Shown in pieces: positions 1 through 8,998 of a DNA stretch of 36,752 nt. This DNA comes from Coprinopsis marcescibilis (taxonomy: Eukaryota; Basidiomycota; Agaricomycetes; Agaricales; Psathyrellaceae): the NCBI GenBank assembly GCA_004369085.1, contig ML210388.1, forward strand, positions 1 through 36,752, written 5' to 3'. The translations under genes were made by a program, and so were the position numbers. The notes under the pieces are model-generated. The model was given only the letters and a program-made list of their open reading frames with translations, did no database searches and was not told the DNA's origin. Position 1 is the first letter of the stretch. The number at the start of each line of letters is the position of its first letter.

Positions 1-665
1 CAAGTTCTTACTTTGTGTGTCTTTTCTGATTCAGATACTTCCATTATCTGAGATATTGATATTTGTGTGTTGTATGGTGGGCGCTTGCAGTTATAGTGGT
101 AAAGGTGATCCTGGGCAGGAGGGGCGGGCATGGACTATGTTGCTGTCACGTACCGTGTACTTAGTAGCTTGAAAATGTCACTGTTTTTCCGTGTTCAAAC
201 CAGATCAAAATGATCCTGAAGGGGGGGATGGTACCAAAGAGTTGATTTTGAAGTAGTTTGAACAGTTATGTTTTCAAAACTGTACATGGTACATAAAAAC
301 ATATCAAATCTAATTTTCCACTTTGGTTTGAAAGGGATTGAGCAGGTTGGATGTCGTTTGAAAGCCTGGCGGGAGCGGGGTTTCAAACCAGATCACGCCG
401 AGTCGAAATTCATCAAACCGACGTTCTCACTGGGGTTCATTATCTATCGTTCATGTAATGCTGTCAATCGCCGTGTTTGTGATCAGGAGAAGCAAAAAGC
501 AGTGGAAAGGTTGTACATTGGTAGTCCAGTAAGCGTTACAATAGCCAAAGATTTATTTTATTTTATTTTTAGTTCCGAAACTATAACGTTCTATTAATGG
601 GGCGTGTCAAAGCTTGCAAGTAGGATGTAGTGGGCATTCGCCATTAGGGTCGCACGAAGTCGTGA
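1..665. other. Left-edge region without a supported gene
   Basis: I see no convincing gene here. The stretch carries repeated TTTGAA/TTCAAA words, including a 14-bp direct repeat (TTCAAACCAGATCA) at 194-207 and 382-395 and its partial inverse near 325-332. The open frame at 268-597 has no recognisable motif and no splice context. The region may be decayed repeat DNA or flank of a gene outside the window. Confidence 0.4.
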
Positions 666-1028
666 TCAAGTGGAGCAAAACCCTTGCGAAACCTTGTAGA
701 TATGTCGTAGAATGGTGCTGAGAGGAAAACAGCTGCAGGCATCCGGCCATTCTTCCAGATCCTCCTCTGGGATTTCTTCCTCCATCAGAGCTACAAAAAT
801 CGACGAAATCAGACAAACCTTCGTATACGTAGATACAAACAGAGCTGAAACAAGGCCCGTGCGATCGCACGAGCTCTTACCTCTGTTATTATTTTCCGAA
901 GCTTCCTGCTCCTGTACACCTTGCTGCCCATAGACATGCAAGTGGTAAGATATACGCACATTCCCCCTGACATCCCAGAACCGTCCAGCGGGGATATTTA
1001 TATGCTCTGATTCATTGAAGAAGGGCAT
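666..1028 (-). CDS. Small hypothetical protein
   Basis: Starting at the ATG at 1028, the frame encodes about 120 residues. Its N-terminus (MPFFNESEHINIPAGRF, then W-D-V-R-G-N-V) resembles the 'F-F-x-x-(S/A)-x-x-I-x-x-G-x-F-x-x-V-x-G-(N/D)' opening found in many uncharacterised Agaricomycete proteins; this resemblance is from memory. An upstream in-frame ATG at 1121 would add 31 residues. A good donor (GTAAG) and acceptor (TTTTTGTAG) bound a 90-bp possible intron at 791-880. Its length is a multiple of three, so the frame is open with or without splicing. The region after it is acidic (E-E-E-I-P-E-E-D-L-E-E). No function can be given, and it could be a fragment of a larger gene. Confidence 0.35.
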   Translation of the reverse strand: MPFFNESEHINIPAGRFWDVRGNVRISYHLHVYGQQGVQEQEASENNNRGKSSCDRTGLVSALFVSTYTKVCLISSIFVALMEEEIPEEDLEEWPDACSCFPLSTILRHIYKVSQGFCST

Positions 1029-1121
1029 GATGTCGATTGCCAACCGAGAGGAGCTGACTTGGCGCTGCGTTGTGTGGAGGATACTCGGAGGACGGAAAGG
1101 GAATGCTTCATAGTCAATCAT

Positions 1122-2167
1122 GCTCGCTGGATAATGCTTTTTATAACTTTGGATTTGATGAGATTCGCCTGTGACGTTGCAGAACGACCTGCCATAGTAT
1201 TGATGGGACGAGGCAGTGCAAAGCTAGCTTGGCCCTTTTTTGGAAGATCAACTCAAGTTGAACTGGTGTAAAGTATGTTTAAACACCGAGTAATCATCTC
1301 TGCAATTGCAAGATCTCGACAGTCGAGAAAAACGTATATGTGCAAATTAATTATATTTTCGTCCATTCCCCTGTCACGTCCCCCATACTACAGTGCTTTG
1401 CATAATGTCTTGCACTCGTCGTGATCTGATGCAAGAGACCCTGAAAACCAACCAACGTTTCTTATTTTGGCTCCGTCGTCAGCATGGGACCTTGGCAGAC
1501 CTTGACTAGTGTCGATTTCGACCTCCAACTGGTAATCAGCCGGTGCCGTCCAATCTCACGACGTAATTGATGAGAAACACGAATTGCAGGAATGATGTTG
1601 TGCAAGAAGTTATGCAAAGCACTGTAACACTCCGCGACTACAAAAGCATAACAGTCAAAATCTTTGGAGCATACGTCATTGCCTCAAGGCGTCGGCCAGA
1701 TGCCTGCTTTGCCTTTCGTATGGGCGGCCCAGTGGGCCCAGCAAGTGCAATAAGCTCCGAGGCAGCCTCGTTCAAAGCCATCTCAGTTTCACAATAGGTA
1801 TGTATACTATGTACTATGAAGGTGGTATTGTGCACAGTCTCTTCTGTTGGGCGCTACCTCTGCTGTAGTAGTGAGACTTGTCTGATTAGATTAGATTCTG
1901 TGTGGCTATGCCACGCTGTAGATACGCGCCAAGACTCTCGAATAGACATCCCACCTTGTTTCCTACGCTATCACGAGGCTGCTCGACGCGATACCGAGAA
2001 TGCTCCTAGTCACCCAGCCCGAGAGTAGCCAGACGGTCTACTCCAGCACCATAATACTTTACGAAATCAGATTTTCGGTAGGACCCCTAACCGCGTGTGT
2101 CTTGGCATAAATTTCGCCGATGCGACCGGAGCAGTGGCAGTGCCAAAAGACCTGTGCTGAACAGTAA
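1122..2167. other. Intergenic region upstream of the potassium channel
   Basis: No supported gene. Short open frames on both strands (for example 1567-1797 and 1638-1835) overlap each other and show no motif. The last part should contain the promoter and 5' UTR of the potassium channel gene. Confidence 0.4.
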
Positions 2168-4113
2168 ATGAGCGGGGCTCGTGCACCCGACCACCACCAC
2201 ACCACACCGCAGCCGCGCCCAATGGGCGACACCGTCGAGCTCCTCCGAATACGACCCCCGCCGATAGACACCACCGCCCGTGACTTCACGACCGAAGACC
2301 CCACCAACGGCAGCACGAGCCCCCGGCGCGACATCTACGACGAGTTCTTCCCGCCCGCGGCGCACAACATCGACGACGATGTAATCCACACCATCCGCCC
2401 CGCGTGGAAACGCAACCTGCATTTTTTACTTGAACGCCCGACGACGTCGCAGGCGGCGTTCGTGGTGCACGTGTTCACGACGTTCATGATCGTGCTGAGT
2501 GCGGTCATTACTGTGCTGGAGACTGTGCCGACCTTCCACTCGATCCCGACCAGGATCTGGTTCGGGATGGAGACGACGCTGGTGGCGATATTCACGATTG
2601 AGTATGTTGCAAGGTGTGTGGCGTGGAGCTTTAGCTGGTCGAGTTTGTTCCATTGGGTTATATGTGCGTGTGGTCTATCTGCTCGAGGGGTTATGTGTGT
2701 GTGGCTAATGCTTGGTGATCGAAGCGTTCTTTGGCATTATCGACCTGTTGTCTGTGCTGCCGTACTATATTCTGCTGATGATCCGACAAGATACGGTGCG
2801 TCCTACTCGCTGCTGGACGCCAAACGAATAGCTAACAGAACTCGAACGCAGTCCGCCTTTTTCCGCTTCTCGATCCTGCGCATGTTCCGCCTGCTCCGGG
2901 TGTTCAGACCATTCAGATACAACCACACCATCCTCATGTGCGTCCCTTCGCTCTCCGCTCTCAGTTCCCGGCGCAAAGCCAACGCTAACACGCGTTGTTA
3001 GGACGATAGAAGTCATGTATCTGAGCGTGCACCGCTCGCAGCACGCGCTGCTCGCCATCGGCTTTTTCGTGATCATGATCCTCACCGTCTTCAGCACGCT
3101 GCTCTACTTTGCGGAGCGCGGGACGTGGGACGAGACCCTTGGCACGTTTATAAACTCGGACGGGGATCCGACCTTGTTTAGTGTGAGCTTCCCTTTACCC
3201 TCAGTTGCATCAGTGATAGTGGTGGTATTTGGCTGACGCGGTGTGTTTTATTTTGTAGTCTATACCCGCTGCTGCGTGGTTCGTCGTCGTCAGTGCGTAT
3301 ACGATAGCTTGGTTTGGCGATATGGGTGTGGTTGCTGATGTGGTTTTGTGTTTGTAGCGATCACGACGGTGGGCTACGGCGAGATCACTCCCCGCTCGTT
3401 CCTCGGCCGGCTCCTCACGCTCCCGATTCTGGTGTTCGGCCTCCTCCTCATCACGCTCCCCAGTTTCGTCCTCGGACGCGAGTTCAGTCTCGTCTGGCAC
3501 AGCATGTTGGCAAAGGTGCGGTGCTTACATTCTCTTGCATTACCTACCACAATCCTCTTCTTCTTTTTGTTTCCGACTGGTATTACCAAAACGGGATTGC
3601 TAATACATTCCCACCCATCTCATCCTGTAATAGAAACGGCAGGACCAGAATATGCCCCCCATGCCGCCCTCGATGGCGCCCGACTATGATATGCACGGGC
3701 CCGGGCCTGGGACGCCGTTCCTGCACTCGGCATACCCCCCTCCGCAGCAGCCGCCGCACTCGGCGTATGCACCCCCCGCGCACCCCCATCTGCGGCACGA
3801 CTCGCTCGGTCATTCCGAACCCCTTCAATCTGCGCGACGGCCAGCAGCAGCAGCTGTCCCCGCGCACGTCCAGGTACACCCACCAGCTTCGGCACATACC
3901 GTACCCCCCGGATCTGCTGCAGCAGTGGACGTTGGCGCGAGCACCACTGCGCTGCGGCCGCGGGATCTGAGCAATCTGAAGTTGGCGCAGAACCAGACGG
4001 AGCTGAGTCGGCAGATTGGGGAGTTGAGGGAGGTGGTGGAGGGGCAGGGGAGGTTGGTTGAGCGGTTGGTGGGTTTGTTGGAGAAGAGGGGTGGGGGTGG
4101 GGAGGTTTATTAG
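2168..4113 (+). CDS. Voltage-gated potassium channel, 6TM Kv type
   Basis: Predicted plasma- or endomembrane K+ channel subunit of 498 aa. Exons: 2168-2663, 2725-2795, 2852-2937, 3002-3182, 3259-3292, 3358-3515, 3643-4113; all phases join. It shows six membrane segments: S1 around residues 97-120, S2 near 130-152, S3 in 'FFGIIDLLSVLPYYILLM', then S4 with Arg at 199, 202, 205, 208 and 211, one every third residue. S5 and the pore follow, with the filter T-V-G-Y-G-E at 293-298, then S6. The C-terminal tail is Pro/Ala-rich and ends in a Leu-rich coiled coil (about 450-490) and a Gly run. There is no BTB/T1 tetramerisation domain at the N-terminus, which is about 95 residues of Pro/Thr-rich sequence. 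A second ATG at 2222 could be the start. The S4 arginines and GYG make the family secure; ion selectivity and gating are inferred. Confidence 0.88.
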
Positions 4114-5177
4114 GGATTGGATTTGGTGCGTTGGTGGGTGGGGGAGTAGGAGGGGGAGGGGTATGGGGAGAAGGAAGAAGGGGAGGAGGAGGAGGAGAAC
4201 GTGGAGGAGTGGGTGGTGGGGTTGGATGGCGAAGAAGATTTGATGCGGGTCAAGATGGGCGGGGCTGAGCGCTGCCACTCCATGCACGTCTTGGATACCC
4301 ATATTCATACGCACACCACACTCACACCCCATACCCGCCAGCCGTACCTCCCCGGCCAACGCTTTGCGGCACCCACCCGCCCTATACATTTATCAGTACC
4401 CCATATTAGGGATGCACTAACTAGTACTTGACGGAAACGCCTAATCGATCTCGTAGTTATATACTTGCGAGCTATGGATTGTTGGTCTTTCGTAGTCGTT
4501 TTATGACTAGACAAAATTAAGAGTGGGGAAGCGAGGAGTTAATTTATTAATTTAATTTGATTTATGGATTTGGATTCATTTATGCGTCTTTTTTTACTTG
4601 AGAACCCAATATTGAATATTCAAGGCTCAACTTGATATTGTTAGGGTGGAAGTGGCCGCGAATGCATGGTGGATGTAAAGGCTTGTAAAGGTACCTGCCA
4701 AAGACGCAAAAGGTGCACTGTGAGACGGGCCTGACATTGACTGAACGGCGTGCAATTTGAAATGGAACTATGATAGAGAAGGAGGATTGGGAGCCTCGAG
4801 TACGTCACGAAGTGGTGGATTTGAACTAGATAAAACAACATGATGTGGGGTGATGTCATGCATATGTCGTCGGTGTGGTGCTCTCGCCCTCGGATCTCCT
4901 ATTTCTCCTCGTCTAAACACTCCGTTTCCTTTTCTCCATCTTGAGCTCAAGCTCTCGAACTCGGTGTACATTCCCCGTCGAAACCGTCCCTAACCCCTAC
5001 CCCTTCACGAATCGTCCCGTCGAATCTATGGTATAGCGCCCCAAGAATACAGAAACCAGAAACTAGAAGCCCGCTCCTTCTCGCCAAAGGCTGAAGATTC
5101 GCTCTCCGCTCTCCATCTCTCTCCATCTTGATCGTGCCGTGGTGTGGTGTGGAATGCATAGACTAGGCCATCGTAGC
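4114..5177. other. Convergent intergenic region with G-rich tract
   Basis: This lies between the ends of the potassium channel (+) and LSm6 (-), so both 3' UTRs probably fall here. The first 130 bases are strongly purine-rich on the + strand. The rest (4250-5177) has AT-rich patches and no supported gene; several short frames on the minus strand are motif-free. Confidence 0.5.
4140..4168 (+). other. Potential G-quadruplex in the channel 3' UTR
   Basis: Four runs of at least four G (4140-4144, 4152-4156, 4158-4161, 4165-4168) are separated by loops of 7, 1 and 3 nt, which fits the canonical quadruplex pattern. It starts 27 nt after the channel stop codon on the sense strand, so it would be in the mRNA. 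More G-runs occur at 4088-4102 (coding end) and 4180-4183. Folding is inferred from the pattern only. Confidence 0.5.
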
Positions 5178-6026
5178 CTATAGAGGTTCGTCGGCGGAGA
5201 TGTAGAGCACTGTGGGGTAGGATAGGTTGGGTTGGTAAGTTTGTTGGGGAAGCGGGAGAGAATGAGAGGGGTTGGGTAGATGGTGCAAGTGCAGGTACAG
5301 AACTGCGCGCAAGATCAGGCAAAAACCCAAACAACTTTTAATGAAGAGAGTGGCGTAAAGACTGAAAATGCAAGAACGAGAGCCAGGGCATAGATGGACA
5401 AGGAAACATAACAGGTGCACCACGAAAACAGGGCTGAAATGAACCGGGAAAAGAGGACGCACCGTTGTTCCCGCGAATGAAAGTATCGCCGTAGCGGTTT
5501 ACGGGGCGACCGTTGACGTGTTCCTCGGTTTGCTCCATTGCGATGTTCATGTAGCCGTCTAGGCAGGAGAGAATCCCTGTGGGCTGGTGTTAGTCTGTGG
5601 CATTTCGCGCGGTATATCTGGAGTGGGGGAATTGGGACGAGGGACGAGGGAGTGTACGGGTAGGTATGGATGGTGTGTTGGTGCTGGTTAGGACTGAACA
5701 GGCAAGGCAGCACTCTCCGTGGGCGATGTGGACTGCTCTGCGGACCCAATTCAAGCTCTTCCGGTCGCACCATCTACTCGACGTCCTGCATCCCATCCGA
5801 TGCAATAGCAGATAAATGAGGTTCGAATCCAAGTTCGGATCTGGAGCACTGCTAAGAGATAGAGCAAACTCGAGCACCCACCTCGATAGTCCACGCCAGA
5901 AATGAGCCGCACAATCACGCGTTTGCCGACAACGCCCTTGAGGAAGTCGGTTGGCGAGCCTGAGGGGACTGTCAGGATTGGCGCGGGGGTTTTGCTGTCG
6001 GAGGTGTGCACTGGGGAGTCGTCCAT
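5178..6026 (-). CDS. LSM6: U6 snRNA-associated Sm-like protein LSm6
   Basis: LSm6 is a ring subunit of the Lsm2-8 complex, which binds the 3' end of U6 snRNA in the nucleus, and of Lsm1-7, which acts in cytoplasmic mRNA decay. Exons: 6026-5882, 5576-5463, 5209-5178, giving 96 aa. The Sm1 motif runs from FLKGVVGKRVIVRL through DYRG to the L-D-G-Y-M-N-I-A-M-E-Q-T-E-E block typical of LSm6. Sm2 is F-I-R-G-N-N-V-L-Y-I-S. A 23-residue Ser/Pro/Thr-rich N-terminal extension precedes the Sm fold. The two introns (305 and 253 bp) are long for this window. Confidence 0.93.
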
Positions 6027-6360
6027 GGTGAGTTTGGTGTGGAGGTGGGACGGGTGGAGATGAGTTAGGTATGTGGGATGTGCGGGATGGAGTATGATGG
6101 GGCGGTCGAGGTCGGATTTGATTGTGGGAGAGATGATTAGGTGAGATGTGTGGCGAGGGCTTGGAGGACAAACAACGCGTGTGTTAATTTCTGATTTCAA
6201 AACGAATTGATTTTAAAATTCAGGGAGCGTCTCGTACAGCGCAACCAAAGGATATCGAATTTGAGAACCGAAACAAGTGTACTTGTAACGACTATTTGAA
6301 ACTGCAGACAACGTTGCAATACATTGGAAATCTTGGAACGTCAAACGTCCAACGCGTGAT

Positions 6361-6985
6361 TCAGAAGCCAGGGACTGCAAGTCCAAACCAATACGCAGCC
6401 CCCGCAGCCACAGCCCCACCCAGCCCCGCCCAGACAGGCCAACTCCACTCCTCCGCCCAGAACCCCGGCTTGAGGCACACGGCCTCGATGTTCCGGCCCT
6501 CTGGGTCCAGGATGAATGCGCCATAGTAGGAGAAAAAGTATTGAGGGCGCACACCGGGTGGGCCGTTGCATTTCCCACCGGCCGCGCTGTCGTCGGGTAT
6601 CCCAGCACAAAGTGAAAACGGCAATGAGAAGGAAAAGGAGAGGGTGAGGAGGTTAGTGGTGTTTGATATATCTGTGCGGGGGGACTTACATCGCCGCGTC
6701 ATAGAACGCGCGCACCTCGTTGCGCGTCCTCGCCGTGAACGCAAAGTGCAGTGGACTCCCCGTTGCGGTGTTCGGTGGTGTAGTACTAGTAGTACTGCCG
6801 TCCTCTTCCTTGCGGGCACGCGCCAGCCAAAAGTCGGGGGCACAGTACTTCGCGCCGTAGCCCCTCACATCCCCATCCATAAACTCCATCTTCTGCGCGT
6901 ACCCGAGAGGCTTGAGCGTGGCGCTGTAAAAGGGGTGCAGCTCGTCATAGTGGTGGCTTGTTATTCCCAGGTGGTTGAGGGGCAT
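6361..6985 (-). CDS. VOC/glyoxalase-fold protein with C-terminal hydrophobic tail
   Basis: Vicinal-oxygen-chelate superfamily member (glyoxalase/bleomycin-resistance/dioxygenase fold), 173 aa in two exons (6985-6690, 6586-6361). It opens with N-H-L-G-I-T-S, matching the first VOC strand with its metal-site His, and has the second-repeat signature 'YYGAFILDPEGRNIEAVC' with the conserved D-P-(E/D)-G-(R/H)-N-I-E. Fungal relatives are small cytosolic proteins of unknown substrate. The last 28 residues (W-S-W-P-V-W, then an Ala/Gly-rich stretch, then W-F-G-L) form a likely membrane segment, suggesting a tail-anchored version. That last point is inference from hydrophobicity. Confidence 0.82.
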
Positions 6986-7264
6986 TTTGAATTTACGTGC
7001 GTGCGTGGCTTGGGTGGTAGGCTATCAAGTTTGTGGTAAGGACAAGGGAAGGAGTACCAATGAAAGGAGGGAATGTGTTGTATTTATAATGACTCGTTTG
7101 GCTCCACCCGCACTCGACTTGAAAGGGTGTCGGAGTCTGTGCCGGGTCCGAGATTAACTAGTCATTTTAGTGTTGATATTGGATATACCATTCCCCATTG
7201 ATAAGTATCAACAGAACGTAATTGTTGACTTTCTTTTCCATCGTGGCTGACACGGAGGGTAGTA

Positions 7265-7441
7265 CAGTCGAAACTGTCTTAAGGCATACCCTTCGGTGGA
7301 CATGGAAAAGTATGCCTTTTGGGAGGTTATGCCTTTTCGCAGGGAGATTTCGCCCCGAAAGAGTGCTTTGGTGGACCGAAAACCTATGCCTTTTGGGAGG
7401 TTATGCCTTTTCACAAGTATGCCTTAAGGCGGTTTTGACTG
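7265..7441. mobile_element. Tc1/mariner-type MITE, 177 bp
   Basis: The element begins CAGTC and ends GACTG. It has 25-bp terminal inverted repeats (7265-7289 and 7417-7441) that differ at only three positions and share an inner block CTTAAGGCATAC. It is flanked on both sides by TA (7263-7264 and 7442-7443), the target-site duplication expected of Tc1/mariner transposases. Inside are two copies of a roughly 75-bp unit (from 7291 and from 7366), each containing TATGCCTTTTGGGAGGTTAT. No coding capacity, so it must have been moved in trans. Confidence 0.82.
7291..7416 (+). repeat. Tandem direct repeat inside the MITE
   Basis: Two units about 75 bp apart start at 7291 and 7366 (CTTCGGTGGA / CTTTGGTGGA). 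Each has a 28-bp stretch, at 7311-7338 and 7385-7412, that is identical between the two. The second unit is cut short by the right terminal repeat. Internal duplication of this kind is common in MITEs. Confidence 0.7.
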
Positions 7442-7443
7442 TA

Positions 7444-8263
7444 ATTTAGATTTCGTTGTCAGAAATCAAGTGCTGTCCTTGATGTCACTGAGATCAAGAC
7501 TACTAAGCAAGCATGTGTTCGCTTTTCGCGAAAGGCCAGAGCACCTGCAGCATGCTCGCGCTTACACATAGTATATAAATAGTACATCCATGTGGCATGA
7601 TCCAGGGCAGTGAATTCAAGCATCCCCAGACTTGTCGCGTTTCAAAATTTGAACATAGTAGGCAATAGGCAATATAGGAGGAGTTTTGGCAATCTGTTTT
7701 GAGTCTGTTAATGAGAATTGTATGTACTATATATCCATTTGGTCCAGGCGAGTGTACACTATGGAAGGGATGACTCAGGTGTGGCAGGTCTCGCTCAGGT
7801 GAAGAATGAGCGTGAGAAAGACCATAGTCTTGGACTCAGTGGTAAGGTGGCGCGGTCGTGAACCTCTCCTCGCGCCATCACCTTGCCAGGCCCAAGAAAG
7901 TTTTCCCAGCTTATTCAACCGCTGGGCCATTTATTTTCACCCGCCCTCCACTCCCAGAATATATTCACTGTGCTAGAATATACTTATGCTAAGCGACCTG
8001 ACTAAGGTCGTGCTCAGTGGGATCCCACCCGCCCAGTCGGCGCTCATCTCGGTCCCCACTGGTGCGAACTATTAGTCGGGTCGGGGGAGTGCGCACGGCG
8101 CGCACTCGCCGTCCATCTTGCTATCTATAATTCATTACTATGGTAGTGAAGTTACTATGGTCATATAAAATAGCCTCAAGAGCTAACACACCATCCACGC
8201 AAGTCCAAGACTACCGTTTTACCTGGCCTTTGATACGGAAGTCCCAAAAATAATCAATTTCAG
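7444..8263. other. Gene-free stretch with inverted repeats
   Basis: No open frame of note. A 12-bp inverted repeat TAGTCTTGGACT at 7825-7836 recurs inverted at 8202-8213. Inside it, 7831-7900 forms an imperfect hairpin with long arms, and 8087-8107 a perfect 8-bp hairpin (GAGTGCGC/GCGCACTC, 5-nt loop). GACCATAGT near 7820 recurs inverted at 8154-8162. This may be a second non-autonomous element. Confidence 0.4.
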
Positions 8264-8855
8264 CATCATTATTCCTGTTCGATGATTTGCCACCTGCACA
8301 AAAGATCCTTCTCATCGGCATTGGGCAAGGCCTTCAGTATTTGCAAGACTCTACACTATCAATCATCGGGGAAATTCGTTCGAGCACAGCAATCACGGGG
8401 TCGGGTATTCCCATTTCCAAAGGAAGGCTTCTCAGTTGGTCTCTCGACAAAGAATATACGCCTCGTGGCCCCTCAGTACCCGGATATGGAGCCTCGGAAG
8501 ATGAAAACGCTCTGTTGGTAACTGGGATTATCCGCCCGTGGTACGTGATTGGCTGAATATCCGCTTCTCGACTGATGTCTGATCATCTCAGCTAATTTAG
8601 GCGTTCTTCGCTCGTCATGTTGGAGAAAACTACTTCTCTACGCCTTTCGTCGACTTCTTTGCGCTTCTGATTCTCTTGGCCAAGCCAGACAAAAATAGAA
8701 AGTGCACCGGAGCATTCATTTCTGTCGAGCGCTACTGCGTGCTCAAAGATATTCCTGAACCTCGGAAAGTGTTCTGTCCAACTGTCCCCGCGCCACGCGA
8801 TGACCTACGCTTCTTCTTCCAACAAATGAGGCTTTATCGTTTCCCCAGGCTCTGA
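8264..8855 (+). pseudogene. Orphan two-exon gene fragment
   Basis: Two open stretches join in frame across a clean 83-bp intron (8518-8600): 8264-8517 and 8601-8855, ending in TGA. The first begins right after a plausible acceptor (AATTTCAG at 8256-8263), so upstream coding sequence would be expected, but none with a start codon is visible. The peptide contains 'PPAQKILLIGIGQGLQYLQ' and a Phe-rich second exon (A-F-F-A-R-H-V-G-E-N-Y-F). I do not recognise the family. It could be the 3' end of a broken gene, or a real gene with a short 5' exon that I could not place. Confidence 0.35.
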
Positions 8856-8998
8856 ATGGGGTATCTAATGACTGATATTCACCCTGAAACAACTTCTGAA
8901 ATTCCAAGTTGTTTCCGCGACGGTGCTACTTAAACAACTATGATCGTATGTGACCACGTGGACTTTTGTCGTCGGATTGCCTCCTCAGTTCCTCGACG

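Noticed and set aside
5819..5832. Perfect tRNA B-box-like sequence GGTTCGAATCC inside LSm6 intron 1
   Set aside because: The flanking bases do not form a T-stem and there is no matching A box or acceptor stem, so no tRNA is supported.
7208..7449. Overlapping open frames on both strands at the MITE
   Set aside because: They are produced by the inverted and tandem repeats of the MITE and have no protein-like motif.
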